Below, in pieces: positions 38,567 to 47,951 of a DNA stretch of 64,000 bases. How positions within the stretch are numbered: the first letter of the stretch is position 1; every line of letters begins with the position of its first letter. Below the pieces are notes generated by a model. The model did not search any database and was not told where the DNA came from. It worked only from the letters and a program-made list of their open reading frames with translations. The DNA comes from Vibrio sinaloensis (GTDB lineage: Bacteria; Pseudomonadota; Gammaproteobacteria; Enterobacterales; Vibrionaceae), in NCBI RefSeq assembly GCF_023195835.1, contig NZ_CP096199.1, forward strand, positions 496,001-560,000, read 5' to 3'. The position numbers and the translations under genes are program-made.

Positions 38567-40036
38567 TTAAGCAGAGAGCATGAGTGAATCTGCTTTCGCC
38601 TCTAGATGAGAATTTCCCATCAGATATTGGTCTATCGCAATGGCACATTCACGGCCTTCGTTGATACAACGTACCACCAAAGATTGACCAGTGCGCATAT
38701 CACCTGCGGCAAACACGCCTTTTTGGTTGGTCGCGAAGCCTTCAGTTGCTACGTTACCGCGCTCATCGAGTTTAATATCGAGCTGAGCGAGCACACCGGT
38801 TGGCTCTGGGTGCAAGAAGCCCATTGCTAGGAATGCCATATCACAAGGAATGACACGCTCGCTGCCTTCCACTTCTTTGAAAGTCGGGCGTTCACCCGGT
38901 TTCGCATCTTGCCAAACGATGTCAGCAAGGCGTAGACCCGTCACTTCACCTTTATCGTTGCCGACAAACTCCTTAGTCAAGATGTTCCAATGACGATCAA
39001 CCCCTTCTTCGTGAGAAGTAGAGGTACGCAGAATCATTGGATATTGAGGCCAAGGCATGTTCGCTGGGCGCTTTTCTGGTGGCATCGGCATGATTTCTAC
39101 TTGAGTCACGCTCGCTGCTTTGTGGCGGTTTGATGTGCCCACACAGTCAGAGCCCGTATCACCACCACCGATAACCACAACATGCTTACCTTTAGCATGA
39201 ATCTCTTCCGTTTTTAGGTCCATGTTATTAGCACGGCGGTTGTTTTGCGCTAGGAACTCCATGGCAAAGTGAACGCCTTTTAGCTCACGGCCTGGTACTG
39301 GTAGATCACGAGGAACCGTTGAACCGCCTGTGAGTAGAACCACATCGAACTCTTGACGCAGCTGTTGTGCGTTTACATCGACACCAATATGTTGGTTGAC
39401 TTTGAACTCAACACCCGCTTCAGCCATCAGATTGATCTTACGATCGATGATATCCATGCCTAGTTTGAAATCAGGGATACCGAAGCGCAGTAGACCACCG
39501 ACCTTTTCATCACGTTCAAACACAGTTACAGAGTGACCGGCACTGTTAAGCTGCTCAGCGGCGGCAAGACCTGCCGGGCCAGAGCCGATGATCGCTACGG
39601 TTTTACCTGTGCGTGAACGAGGCGTTTTAGGTTTTGCGTACCCTTCACGGTACGCAGTTTCGACAATGGTTTTCTCGATGTTACAGATAGTGATTGGGTC
39701 TTGGTTGATACCAAGTACACAAGCACTTTCACAAGGAGCAGGACATACTCGGCCAGTAAACTCAGGGAAGTTGTTGGTTGAACTCAGAATGTTCCACGCT
39801 TCTTCCCAACTGTCACGGTATACCGCATCGTTGAACTCAGGGATGATGTTACCAATCGGACAACCGTTGTGACAGAAAGGCACCCCACAATCCATACAAC
39901 GAGAAGCCTGAGTATTGATCTTGGCACCAAACTCTTCGTTCAGAACGAATTCTTTGTTGTTTTCAATACGAACCGATGGGTCGATCTTCTGCGGAAGCTC
40001 GCGACCATGTTCTAAAAATCCAGTAGGCTTACCCAT
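38567..40036 (-). CDS. gltD: Second glutamate synthase small subunit, Gram-positive / actinobacterial type
   Basis: A 489-residue GltD paralogue that begins [15 protein letters not shown], the start typical of the non-enterobacterial GltD lineage, and differs clearly from the E. coli-type copy at 32242. Cluster cysteines lie in CMDCGVPFCHNGCPIGN and CPAPCESAC. FAD- and NADPH-binding folds read [17 protein letters not shown] and VVVIGGGDTGSD. The ATG shares one base with the stop codon of the large-subunit gene (TAATG), so the pair is coupled. A strong terminator lies about 80 bases downstream. Confidence 0.95.
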   Translation of the reverse strand: MGKPTGFLEHGRELPQKIDPSVRIENNKEFVLNEEFGAKINTQASRCMDCGVPFCHNGCPIGNIIPEFNDAVYRDSWEEAWNILSSTNNFPEFTGRVCPAPCESACVLGINQDPITICNIEKTIVETAYREGYAKPKTPRSRTGKTVAIIGSGPAGLAAAEQLNSAGHSVTVFERDEKVGGLLRFGIPDFKLGMDIIDRKINLMAEAGVEFKVNQHIGVDVNAQQLRQEFDVVLLTGGSTVPRDLPVPGRELKGVHFAMEFLAQNNRRANNMDLKTEEIHAKGKHVVVIGGGDTGSDCVGTSNRHKAASVTQVEIMPMPPEKRPANMPWPQYPMILRTSTSHEEGVDRHWNILTKEFVGNDKGEVTGLRLADIVWQDAKPGERPTFKEVEGSERVIPCDMAFLAMGFLHPEPTGVLAQLDIKLDERGNVATEGFATNQKGVFAAGDMRTGQSLVVRCINEGRECAIAIDQYLMGNSHLEAKADSLMLSA

Positions 40037-43000
40037 TATACTGCCTCCACTTGTTCCGTTTGTGCTTGCTCTGCTTCTGCCTTACGCTTTTGAAGTACCG
40101 CTTTGTAGTCACGCGGCATAACCTTAACCATAGAGGCCAGGCTAGCTTCAAAGTTATCAAGGAAAGACTTAGCGACTTCACTTCCTGTGAACTCAACTTG
40201 CTTGGTTAGCATCTCTTTCAGAAGTTCACGATCTTCTGCTTCGATAGGATCTAGGTCGACCAGTTCTGGGTTGAGCTTGGTTGCAAAATCACCAGACTTA
40301 TCCCAAACGTAAGCCACACCACCACTCATACCTGCCGCGAAGTTGCGACCTGTTGAACCTAGGATGACAGCGACACCGCCAGTCATGTACTCACAGCCGT
40401 GGTCACCGACACCTTCGACAACGACTTTCGCGCCCGAGTTACGTACACAGAAACGTTCACCCGCCATGCCGCGAATGTAAGACTCGCCCGAGGTGGCACC
40501 GTAGAAACAGACGTTACCGACGACGATGTTGTCTTCTGCGACTATGGTTGATTTCGCATCTGGGTAGAGTACCAGTGTACCGCCAGACAGACCTTTACCC
40601 CAGTAGTCGTTAGCGTCGCCTTCCACTTCGAACTTCACACCCTTAGCGAGGAATGCACCAAATGACTGACCGGCAGAGCCTGTAAACTTGACGTTCATTG
40701 GCTGCGGTAGGCCTTGGTCTTTGTACACTTTTGAGATTTCGTTCGACAGCATAGTGCCCGCTGAGCGGTCGGTGTTGATGATAGGGAACTGCGCGTTGAC
40801 AGCTTCCCCTTTCTCAAGCGCAGGAATTGCAGCTTGAATCAACTTGCGGTCGAGAACGTCTTCTAGGTTGTGGTTTTGTTCTGTCTGGTTGTACACGCCA
40901 TCGTCTTCACGAGCTTGTTCAATATGAAGAACAGGAGACAGATCTAGGTTCTTATATTTCCAGTGACTGATATCGTCACGAACTTTCAGTTTGTGAGACT
41001 GACCCACCATCTCATCGATAGTGCGGAAACCAAGCTCAGCCATCACTTCACGCAGGCCTTCCGCCATGTACTGGAAGAATGTCACGACGTCTTCTACGCG
41101 GCCATCAAAGCGTTCACGTAGCGTCTTGTTCTGAGTCGCGATACCAACAGGACAGGTGTTCTTATGACACTTACGCATCATGATACAGCCTTCAACAACC
41201 AGAGCTGCCGTTGCCACGCCCCATTCTTCAGCGCCAAGTAGCGTTGCGACTGCGAGGTCACGAGGCGTTTTCATCTGACCATCAGACTGAACCACAATAC
41301 GGTTACGTAGGCCGTTCTTCAGCAGTGTTTGGTGGGTTTCTGCGAGACCGAGTTCCCAAGGTAGACCGGTATGACGAATAGAGGACATCGGTGATGCGCC
41401 TGTACCGCCATCAAAACCAGCAATTAACACAACGTCAGCTTTTGCTTTCGCAACACCAGAGGCGATGGTACCAACACCCGCTTCCGATACCAGCTTAACG
41501 TTGACACGGCCAGCGCGGTTAGCGTTCTTCAAGTCGTAGATCAACTGAGCCAAATCTTCGATTGAGTAGATATCGTGGTGCGGTGGTGGCGAGATTAGAC
41601 CTACACCCGGCGTCGAGTGACGTGTTGCACCGATCCAGTCATCAACCTTATCACCTGGTAGCTGACCACCTTCACCTGGTTTCGCACCTTGAGCCATCTT
41701 GATCTGTAGCTCATCAGCGTTAGTTAGGTAGTAGGAAGTTACACCGAAGCGGCCTGAAGCCACCTGTTTGATGGCAGAGCGTTCCCAATCACCGTTTTCT
41801 TTGCGTTCGAAACGTGTTGGGTCTTCACCACCTTCACCTGAGTTCGATTTCGCGCCAATGCGGTTCATCGCAACGGCCAGTGTTGAGTGTGCTTCGTAAG
41901 AGATAGAACCGAATGACATCGCCCCCGTCGCAAAGCGCTTGAGGATGTTTTCGATTGGCTCCACTTCTTCTAGCGGGATTGAACCTGCTGGGTTCTTAAC
42001 AAAGTCTAGCTGGCTGCGTAGCGTTGCCGCGTTATCACCTTGGTCATCCACCGCTTTCGCGTACTGTTTGAACTGAGCGTAGTCCTTGTTGCGCGTTGAT
42101 TGTTGCAACAGTGAAATAGTTTCAGGGTTAAACAGGTGTTTCTCACCACGCTGTTTCCACTGATAGACACCACCCACATCCAGTACTTGAACTGGGATTT
42201 CACGCGTTGGGAAGCCAATGCGGTGACGCACCAGTACTTCTTTCGCGATATCATCGATAGTCAAACCCTGGATACGAGAAACGGTACCAGTGAAGTATTT
42301 GTCGACCACAGATTTACTGATCCCCAATGCTTCAAAGATCTGCGCACCGTGGTAAGACTGCAGGGTTGAGATACCCATTTTCGAGAAGATCTTCAGTAGA
42401 CCACCATTGATGGCTTTGCGATAGTTCTCAAACAGATCACGAATGTTCGCTTCAGGATCAAGCTTCTTAGTGCGCTGCAGCTCAACCATAGTTTCAATTA
42501 CTAGGTATGGGTTGACTGCGTTGGCACCGTAACCGATTAGGGTTGCAAAGTGGTGCGTTTCACGAGCATCACCCGTCTCTACCACGATGTCACACTTCGC
42601 ACGTAGACCTTTACGGATGAGGTGGTGGTGAACAGCGCCGACTGCCAGCATTGCTGGGATAGCGGCGTGGTTAGAGTTCACCGCGCGGTCAGTGAGTAGG
42701 ATGATTGAGTAACCATCGATAACCGCATCTTCTGCATACTGGCAGATACGCTTCAGCGCACGCTCGAGTTTGCCTTGGTCTTCGTTTGCTTGGAATACGA
42801 TATCTAGCGTCTTCGCTTGCAGGTGCTCGTTATCGATAGCACGCAGTTTCTCAAGTTCAGAGTTAGAGAGTACTGGCGACTCAAGTTCGACTTTTTGACA
42901 ATGCTCTGGTGACTCAGCCAGTAGGTTCTGATCCTTACCAAGGTAAGTATTCAGCGACATCACCATGCGCTCACGAATCGGGTCGATTGGCGGGTTAGTG

Positions 43001-44583
43001 ACCTGAGCAAATAGCTGTTTAAAGTAGTTTGATAAATGTTGCGACTGGTGCGAAAGAATCGCCAGCGGCCAGTCAGCACCCATAGCAGACAGAGGCTCTT
43101 TGCCATCTTTTGCCATAGGGACAATGATTTCGTTCACTTCCTCCGAGCTGACACCAAAGGCTTGCTGCTTGTGGAGTAGCTTCTCTGGAGAAGGTTGGTT
43201 GAATTCGTTGCTTGCGTCCGGCAGTTTCTTCAGACTCAGCAGGTTCTCTTCAACCCATTTCTGGTATGGCTGAGCCGATGCAATCCCATCTTTCACTTCC
43301 TCATCAGAAATGATGCGACCTTGTTCTAGATCGGCAACGAAGATACGACCTGGTTGCAGGCGACCACGGAACTCCACATTCTCTGGTGCAATATCAACAA
43401 CGCCAGACTCAGAAGCCATCACTAGGAAATCATCTTTAGTCACTGTGTAGCGAGAAGGGCGCAGACCGTTACGGTCTAGAGTTGCACCGACTTGAACACC
43501 GTCGGTGAAACAGACGGATGCTGGACCATCCCATGGTTCCATGACGTTAGCGTGGTACTGGTAGAACGCACGACGTGTTGGATCCATGTTTTTATTTTCT
43601 TGCCACGCTTCAGGAATCATCATCATTAGCGCATGTGGCAAACTGCGGCCAGAAAGAACTAATAGCTCTAGCGCCATATCGAAGTTAGATGAATCCGAGC
43701 TACCTTCCTGACATATAGGCAGTAGCATGTCGATCTCGGCTTGGGTAAACAAGTCAGATTCGATGATGGCTTCACGGGCTTTCATCCAGTTCAGGTTACC
43801 GCGAACGGTGTTGATTTCACCATTGTGGGCAATATAACGGAAAGGTTGAGCCAGACGCCATTTCGGGAATGTATTGGTAGAAAAGCGAGAGTGAACCAAG
43901 GCAAGCGCGGTCACCATGGTTGGGTTCTGCAGATCAAGGAAGTACTGAGGCACTTGCTCTGTCGTTAGCTGACCTTTGTAAACCAGTGTCTTGTATGACA
44001 TTGAGTTGATGTAGAAATCGTCGCCAATGTTAGACACGCTTTCCAAACACACACGAACGGTGTAGTTACGCAGAACATACAGTTTGCGCTCCAGCTCTTC
44101 AGGGGTAATCCCTGGACCGCCAGAGATAAATACATGCTCAAACTGAGGCTCAGTGCTCAGTGGATCGGCACCGATCATTGAGTTATCGGTTGGGAGTACG
44201 CGATAGCCGATAACATCGAGTTCGAGTCGTTTGGCATTGCGTTCTAGAATGTCACGACACTGAGCGCGTTTGTGTTCGTCTTTAGGGAAAAGCACCACAC
44301 CCACACCGTACTTCTCGAAAGACGGTAGCTTGATGCCAAGTTTAACCGCTTCTTCTAACAGAAATTCATGGGGTTTTTGTAGCAAGATACCCGCACCGTC
44401 ACCTGAGCAAGGATCACATCCTTGACCACCACGGTGCTCCATTCTTGCAAGCATATCGAGGGCTTGCGTCACTACGTCGTGCGATTTGCGGTTTTTAAGG
44501 TGAGCAACAAAACCGATACCACAAGCGTCATGCTCCAACTCTGGAGTGTATAGACCTTGTGAACTTTGCTCTCTATCTACCAT
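40036..44583 (-). CDS. gltB: Second glutamate synthase large subunit
   Basis: A 1515-residue large subunit. Catalytic C21 follows the propeptide in [14 protein letters not shown]. The glutaminase domain, the central domain, the FMN synthase domain with 3Fe-4S motif [12 protein letters not shown], and the C-terminal beta-helix are all present. Its sequence follows a different lineage from the E. coli-type GltB at 33676, for example in [15 protein letters not shown] and in the spacing of segments. ATG 44583 with GGAAGGATG about eight bases before is used; an in-frame start seven codons upstream is possible. The lysine- and glutamine-rich C-terminus ([14 protein letters not shown]) is typical of vibrio copies. 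Confidence 0.95.
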   Translation of the reverse strand: MVDREQSSQGLYTPELEHDACGIGFVAHLKNRKSHDVVTQALDMLARMEHRGGQGCDPCSGDGAGILLQKPHEFLLEEAVKLGIKLPSFEKYGVGVVLFPKDEHKRAQCRDILERNAKRLELDVIGYRVLPTDNSMIGADPLSTEPQFEHVFISGGPGITPEELERKLYVLRNYTVRVCLESVSNIGDDFYINSMSYKTLVYKGQLTTEQVPQYFLDLQNPTMVTALALVHSRFSTNTFPKWRLAQPFRYIAHNGEINTVRGNLNWMKAREAIIESDLFTQAEIDMLLPICQEGSSDSSNFDMALELLVLSGRSLPHALMMMIPEAWQENKNMDPTRRAFYQYHANVMEPWDGPASVCFTDGVQVGATLDRNGLRPSRYTVTKDDFLVMASESGVVDIAPENVEFRGRLQPGRIFVADLEQGRIISDEEVKDGIASAQPYQKWVEENLLSLKKLPDASNEFNQPSPEKLLHKQQAFGVSSEEVNEIIVPMAKDGKEPLSAMGADWPLAILSHQSQHLSNYFKQLFAQVTNPPIDPIRERMVMSLNTYLGKDQNLLAESPEHCQKVELESPVLSNSELEKLRAIDNEHLQAKTLDIVFQANEDQGKLERALKRICQYAEDAVIDGYSIILLTDRAVNSNHAAIPAMLAVGAVHHHLIRKGLRAKCDIVVETGDARETHHFATLIGYGANAVNPYLVIETMVELQRTKKLDPEANIRDLFENYRKAINGGLLKIFSKMGISTLQSYHGAQIFEALGISKSVVDKYFTGTVSRIQGLTIDDIAKEVLVRHRIGFPTREIPVQVLDVGGVYQWKQRGEKHLFNPETISLLQQSTRNKDYAQFKQYAKAVDDQGDNAATLRSQLDFVKNPAGSIPLEEVEPIENILKRFATGAMSFGSISYEAHSTLAVAMNRIGAKSNSGEGGEDPTRFERKENGDWERSAIKQVASGRFGVTSYYLTNADELQIKMAQGAKPGEGGQLPGDKVDDWIGATRHSTPGVGLISPPPHHDIYSIEDLAQLIYDLKNANRAGRVNVKLVSEAGVGTIASGVAKAKADVVLIAGFDGGTGASPMSSIRHTGLPWELGLAETHQTLLKNGLRNRIVVQSDGQMKTPRDLAVATLLGAEEWGVATAALVVEGCIMMRKCHKNTCPVGIATQNKTLRERFDGRVEDVVTFFQYMAEGLREVMAELGFRTIDEMVGQSHKLKVRDDISHWKYKNLDLSPVLHIEQAREDDGVYNQTEQNHNLEDVLDRKLIQAAIPALEKGEAVNAQFPIINTDRSAGTMLSNEISKVYKDQGLPQPMNVKFTGSAGQSFGAFLAKGVKFEVEGDANDYWGKGLSGGTLVLYPDAKSTIVAEDNIVVGNVCFYGATSGESYIRGMAGERFCVRNSGAKVVVEGVGDHGCEYMTGGVAVILGSTGRNFAAGMSGGVAYVWDKSGDFATKLNPELVDLDPIEAEDRELLKEMLTKQVEFTGSEVAKSFLDNFEASLASMVKVMPRDYKAVLQKRKAEAEQAQTEQVEAV

Positions 44584-45112
44584 GGATACATCCTTCCAGT
44601 TCAAATAGGCGCAATTGTGCTAGTCGAAACTAGTTCTACGTCCTGTCCATTATTTTTATGATTCGAAGTCGGCCTGGGTTGGCGACTTTGATTCCTTTCC
44701 GTCTCTCGCTGAAATATATGGCGAGAAAAACAATCCTTGGTGGAAACCCTGTTTTTATGCTCACAATTTAGTGATTTATATAGGTGGGAGTAGGGTTTCA
44801 CCGACATTTCGCCGAATAAATGTGTAATAAAAACCACAAAACTTAGCGAAATCTGTAAGTATCCTACAATTTACTGGGCCTGAAATGCAATCAAAACTGG
44901 TGCTTGTTGCCCATGTTTTTCGCGTTTTAAACGTTAATATGTTTAACTTTTGCGTAACAATTTAGTTATCCGCAAGGTTTTTTGCATGTTTATTGACTTT
45001 GCGTAACACTCAACCTGTTTGAAATCGCTACATTTTGCCCTCAATTTTTTTCAGTAGTGTAATTTAATTACACCGATCTTAATGAGATTTATTTCGCTTT
45101 AAATGGTGCACA
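44584..45112. promoter_or_regulatory. Divergent gltB2 / yhcC control region
   Basis: The 529-base AT-rich gap holds the leftward glt promoter and the rightward yhcC promoter. Two near-identical direct repeats, ACTTTTGCGTAACA (44947-44960) and ACTTTGCGTAACA (44997-45009), lie about 49 bases apart, and a 17-base palindrome (annotated separately) lies 40 bases before yhcC. No reading frame is supported. Confidence 0.55.
45057..45073. promoter_or_regulatory. HexR-type palindrome GTGTAATTTAATTACAC
   Basis: The two 8-base arms GTGTAATT / AATTACAC are perfect around one central base. On the minus strand the core reads TGTAATTAAATTACA, which is the published consensus of HexR, the phosphosugar-responsive regulator of central carbon metabolism in gamma-proteobacteria. 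HexR binding here is inferred from this match. Confidence 0.65.
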
Positions 45113-46072
45113 ATGCAGCTTCATCAATTGGTCAATACCATAGGACAAGATCTACAACGCCGTTATGGAGAGAAGGTACATAAACTGACGTTACATGGTG
45201 GATTCAGCTGCCCAAATAGGGACGGCACCATTGGCCGTGGTGGGTGCACTTTTTGTAATGTGGCCTCATTTGCCGACGAGCAGGCACAGATCCAAAGCAT
45301 TGAACAGCAGTTAACTGACCGAGCGGGAGAGATCGCTCGAGCGAAAAAGTACCTCGCCTACTTTCAAGCCTACACCAGCACTTATGCCGAAGTGCAGGTG
45401 CTTAAGAACATGTACGAACAGGCGCTCAAAGTCGCAGACATTGTCGGATTGTGCGTCGGTACTCGCCCTGATTGCGTGCCTGATGAAGTGTTAGAGCTAC
45501 TATCTGGTTATGTTGAGCAGGGATACGAAATTTGGTTGGAGTTAGGGCTGCAGACAGCCAATAATCAGACCCTTAAACGCATTAATCGTGGTCATGATTT
45601 TGAGTGCTACGCCGAGATTACCAAGCGCGCTAGAGCATTAGGCATTAAGGTGTGTACTCACTTAATTGTCGGTTTGCCGAAAGAGACGCGTGAAGACAAT
45701 ATTGCCACTTTGCAGCAGGTGCTGGCGGTCGGCACCGATGGCATCAAGCTACATGGTCTACATATTGTCGAAGGCAGTACCATGGCCAAAGCGTGGAAAG
45801 CAGGACGCCTTGAAGCCCCAGAGCTAGACGAGTATGTCTCCATTGCTAGTGAAATGATCCGTATGACGCCTCCGGAGGTGATTTATCACCGAGTCTCCTC
45901 TGCGGCAAGAAGGCCGACGCTACTCGCGCCGTTATGGTGTGAGAATCGCTGGTTAGCGATGACGGAGATTGGCCGAGCATTGCATCGAGAAGGGGCTCAG
46001 GGCTCGCTGATAAATCAACCATTTATATATACAAAACCAATAATAAAGGCTGATGATTGCGCAATAACCTGA
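45113..46072 (+). CDS. yhcC: Radical SAM protein, YhcC family
   Basis: A 319-residue radical-SAM protein. The cluster cysteines lie in FSCPNRDGTIGRGGCTFCN: the first Cys, then a 10-residue insert, then the CxxC pair. The glycine-rich LELGLQTANNQTLKRINRGHDF segment is typical of the YhcC/TIGR01212 branch. Its substrate is unknown; the family has been proposed to act on tRNA or other large targets but I know of no settled assignment. The gene is next to gltB in E. coli too, so the linkage is old. The ATG is at 45113 with a weak GGTG upstream. A HexR-type site lies 40 bases upstream. Confidence 0.9.
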   Translation: MQLHQLVNTIGQDLQRRYGEKVHKLTLHGGFSCPNRDGTIGRGGCTFCNVASFADEQAQIQSIEQQLTDRAGEIARAKKYLAYFQAYTSTYAEVQVLKNMYEQALKVADIVGLCVGTRPDCVPDEVLELLSGYVEQGYEIWLELGLQTANNQTLKRINRGHDFECYAEITKRARALGIKVCTHLIVGLPKETREDNIATLQQVLAVGTDGIKLHGLHIVEGSTMAKAWKAGRLEAPELDEYVSIASEMIRMTPPEVIYHRVSSAARRPTLLAPLWCENRWLAMTEIGRALHREGAQGSLINQPFIYTKPIIKADDCAIT

Positions 46073-46121
46073 TATCTTTTGTACCATTATCAAATGGGTG
46101 GCAATGATTTAGAGTAATTGA

Positions 46122-47870
46122 ATGGAGCAACTCCTAGTATGGTTGTGGGATACCTCGCAAGGACATGGCATTGACTTTGTCATTTTCGTCCTATTTGTTT
46201 GTGTGTCTCTGGGGCTCTATGTTCGAACTCAAGCGCATATCGCTCAACTGATATTATCTTCTCCTCATGCGGTGCTAGTGATTGACCATAAAAATGGCGA
46301 GCTGCTGCTTGCTAATGCCGCTGCCAGTCAGTTATTGGCAGTGAGAGTCGTGGGTAAGCAGTTTGTGTTACCCGATCTGGTCACTAAGCAGTTTCTGCTG
46401 TCGATCATTCCTCCGTTACAGCAGCAGCCTCGTGATTCTCACTTATTGTCATGGCCGCTCTCAGAAAATAAAAGTGTTAAGCTGGACGTCACTGGGCGAC
46501 CAACTTGGTACCGACGTCGCACCGTTTGGACGCTGCACTTCTCTATTCACCACAGCACCACCCAAGAGCTCCAGGCGCAGGTTGAATCCTTGTCTGTGAT
46601 TAAGAGTGCCTTTGATAATCTATCTGAGCTGATCTTTATTAAAAATCAAGCAGGGCAAGTGGTCTCAAGCAATCGAGCCTTCCAGCAGTTTTGGAAAGGA
46701 CGCGAGCAAGAGGGCAGCGCAGACATACAGGGCGTGATAAAAGGGCGAGCGAGCAATCGACGCTGGACCATCACCCCAGATGGGCGTAGTTGTCTGCTCG
46801 AAAGCTATCAAAGTGTGTTGATTTCTCCCGAAGGGGAGACGATAGGTACCCTTGGCATCAGTCATGATGTGACGGACTGGCACAACATGCAAAAGAACTT
46901 ACGTGATGAGATGGAGAAGCGCCGAGATACCGAGGTAGCCCTTGCCCAACGCGACACCATACTGCAGAACATCCTCGAGTCGAGTCCAGACTCAATCGGC
47001 ATTTTCAACGAGAATATGGTCTATCAAGCGTGCAACCAACCTTTTGTCGAAGCGCTAGGAATCGAACATATCGATGACCTGATAGGTAAGCGCCTGCAAG
47101 ATGTGATTGCCAATGAGGATTATCAACGTCTGTCTGATACCGATAACAAAGTTCTGTACGAAGGTAAGTCGCTGCGTTATATCGACCAAGTGATGGGCCA
47201 AGATGGTGAGTACGTTTGGTACGATGTGGTGAAATCGCCATTTCGTGACCCAGCCTCGGGAACCAACGGCGTGTTGATCATGGCGCGTGATGTCTCAGAG
47301 CGCTATTTGGTCGAGAAGAAACTTGAGCAAGCGAACCAAGAGTTAGAGCGTTTGAGTTTTATTGATGGTCTCACCCAAATTGCCAATCGCCGCCGATTCA
47401 ATGAGCAGCTAGACACACTTTGGTATTTGCATATCCGCGAAAAACAGCCGATGACGGTAATGCTGTGCGATATTGACTACTTCAAACATTATAATGACTT
47501 CTATGGACATCAACGGGGCGATGAAGCGCTAATAAAGGTGGCTAATGTGTTCAAGCAAGTGCTGACTCGCTCAAGTGACTGCGTTGCGCGCTATGGCGGT
47601 GAAGAGTTTGCTTTCATTTTACCCAATACCACCACCCAAGGGGCATTGAGTGTGGCTGAACGTATTCATCAAGGCATCGCTGAACTGTCGATAGAGCATC
47701 AAGCGTCCGAGGTGGCGACACAAGTGACCATTAGCATTGGCTTAGTCTCCTTGACCCCTCAACCGCTCGACAGCAGCGAGACCATTGTTGCTCTGGCAGA
47801 CAGCGCCCTGTATCAGGCCAAAGCAAACGGGCGTAACCAAACCTGTGTGCATCACACATCAGAAAATTAA
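46122..47870 (+). CDS. PAS-containing diguanylate cyclase
   Basis: A 582-residue protein with one membrane helix near residues 17-33, three PAS-like domains (about 40-145, 160-255 and 280-395) and a C-terminal GGDEF domain from about 412. The active site is GGEEF at 492-496 (an accepted variant). The product-inhibition site RxxD is present as RSSD (483-486), exactly five residues before it. It should make cyclic-di-GMP in answer to a signal sensed by PAS domains; the signal is unknown. It lies between yhcC and arcB on the same strand, 50 bases after yhcC and 81 before arcB, so it may share the ArcB transcript. Confidence 0.9.
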   Translation: MEQLLVWLWDTSQGHGIDFVIFVLFVCVSLGLYVRTQAHIAQLILSSPHAVLVIDHKNGELLLANAAASQLLAVRVVGKQFVLPDLVTKQFLLSIIPPLQQQPRDSHLLSWPLSENKSVKLDVTGRPTWYRRRTVWTLHFSIHHSTTQELQAQVESLSVIKSAFDNLSELIFIKNQAGQVVSSNRAFQQFWKGREQEGSADIQGVIKGRASNRRWTITPDGRSCLLESYQSVLISPEGETIGTLGISHDVTDWHNMQKNLRDEMEKRRDTEVALAQRDTILQNILESSPDSIGIFNENMVYQACNQPFVEALGIEHIDDLIGKRLQDVIANEDYQRLSDTDNKVLYEGKSLRYIDQVMGQDGEYVWYDVVKSPFRDPASGTNGVLIMARDVSERYLVEKKLEQANQELERLSFIDGLTQIANRRRFNEQLDTLWYLHIREKQPMTVMLCDIDYFKHYNDFYGHQRGDEALIKVANVFKQVLTRSSDCVARYGGEEFAFILPNTTTQGALSVAERIHQGIAELSIEHQASEVATQVTISIGLVSLTPQPLDSSETIVALADSALYQAKANGRNQTCVHHTSEN

Positions 47871-47951
47871 CCTCTGCTTCGCCCCGGTTTTTTTAGCTGT
47901 CCCTTGGGAAATTAGGTACTATTTTAGCTCTGTTTTCAGGCGGAGCTATAA

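Noticed and set aside
45100..45120. NtrC site TGGTGCACAATGCA at the yhcC start
   Set aside because: Spacing of the two GC halves does not fit the GCAC-N5-TGGTGC pattern; likely chance.
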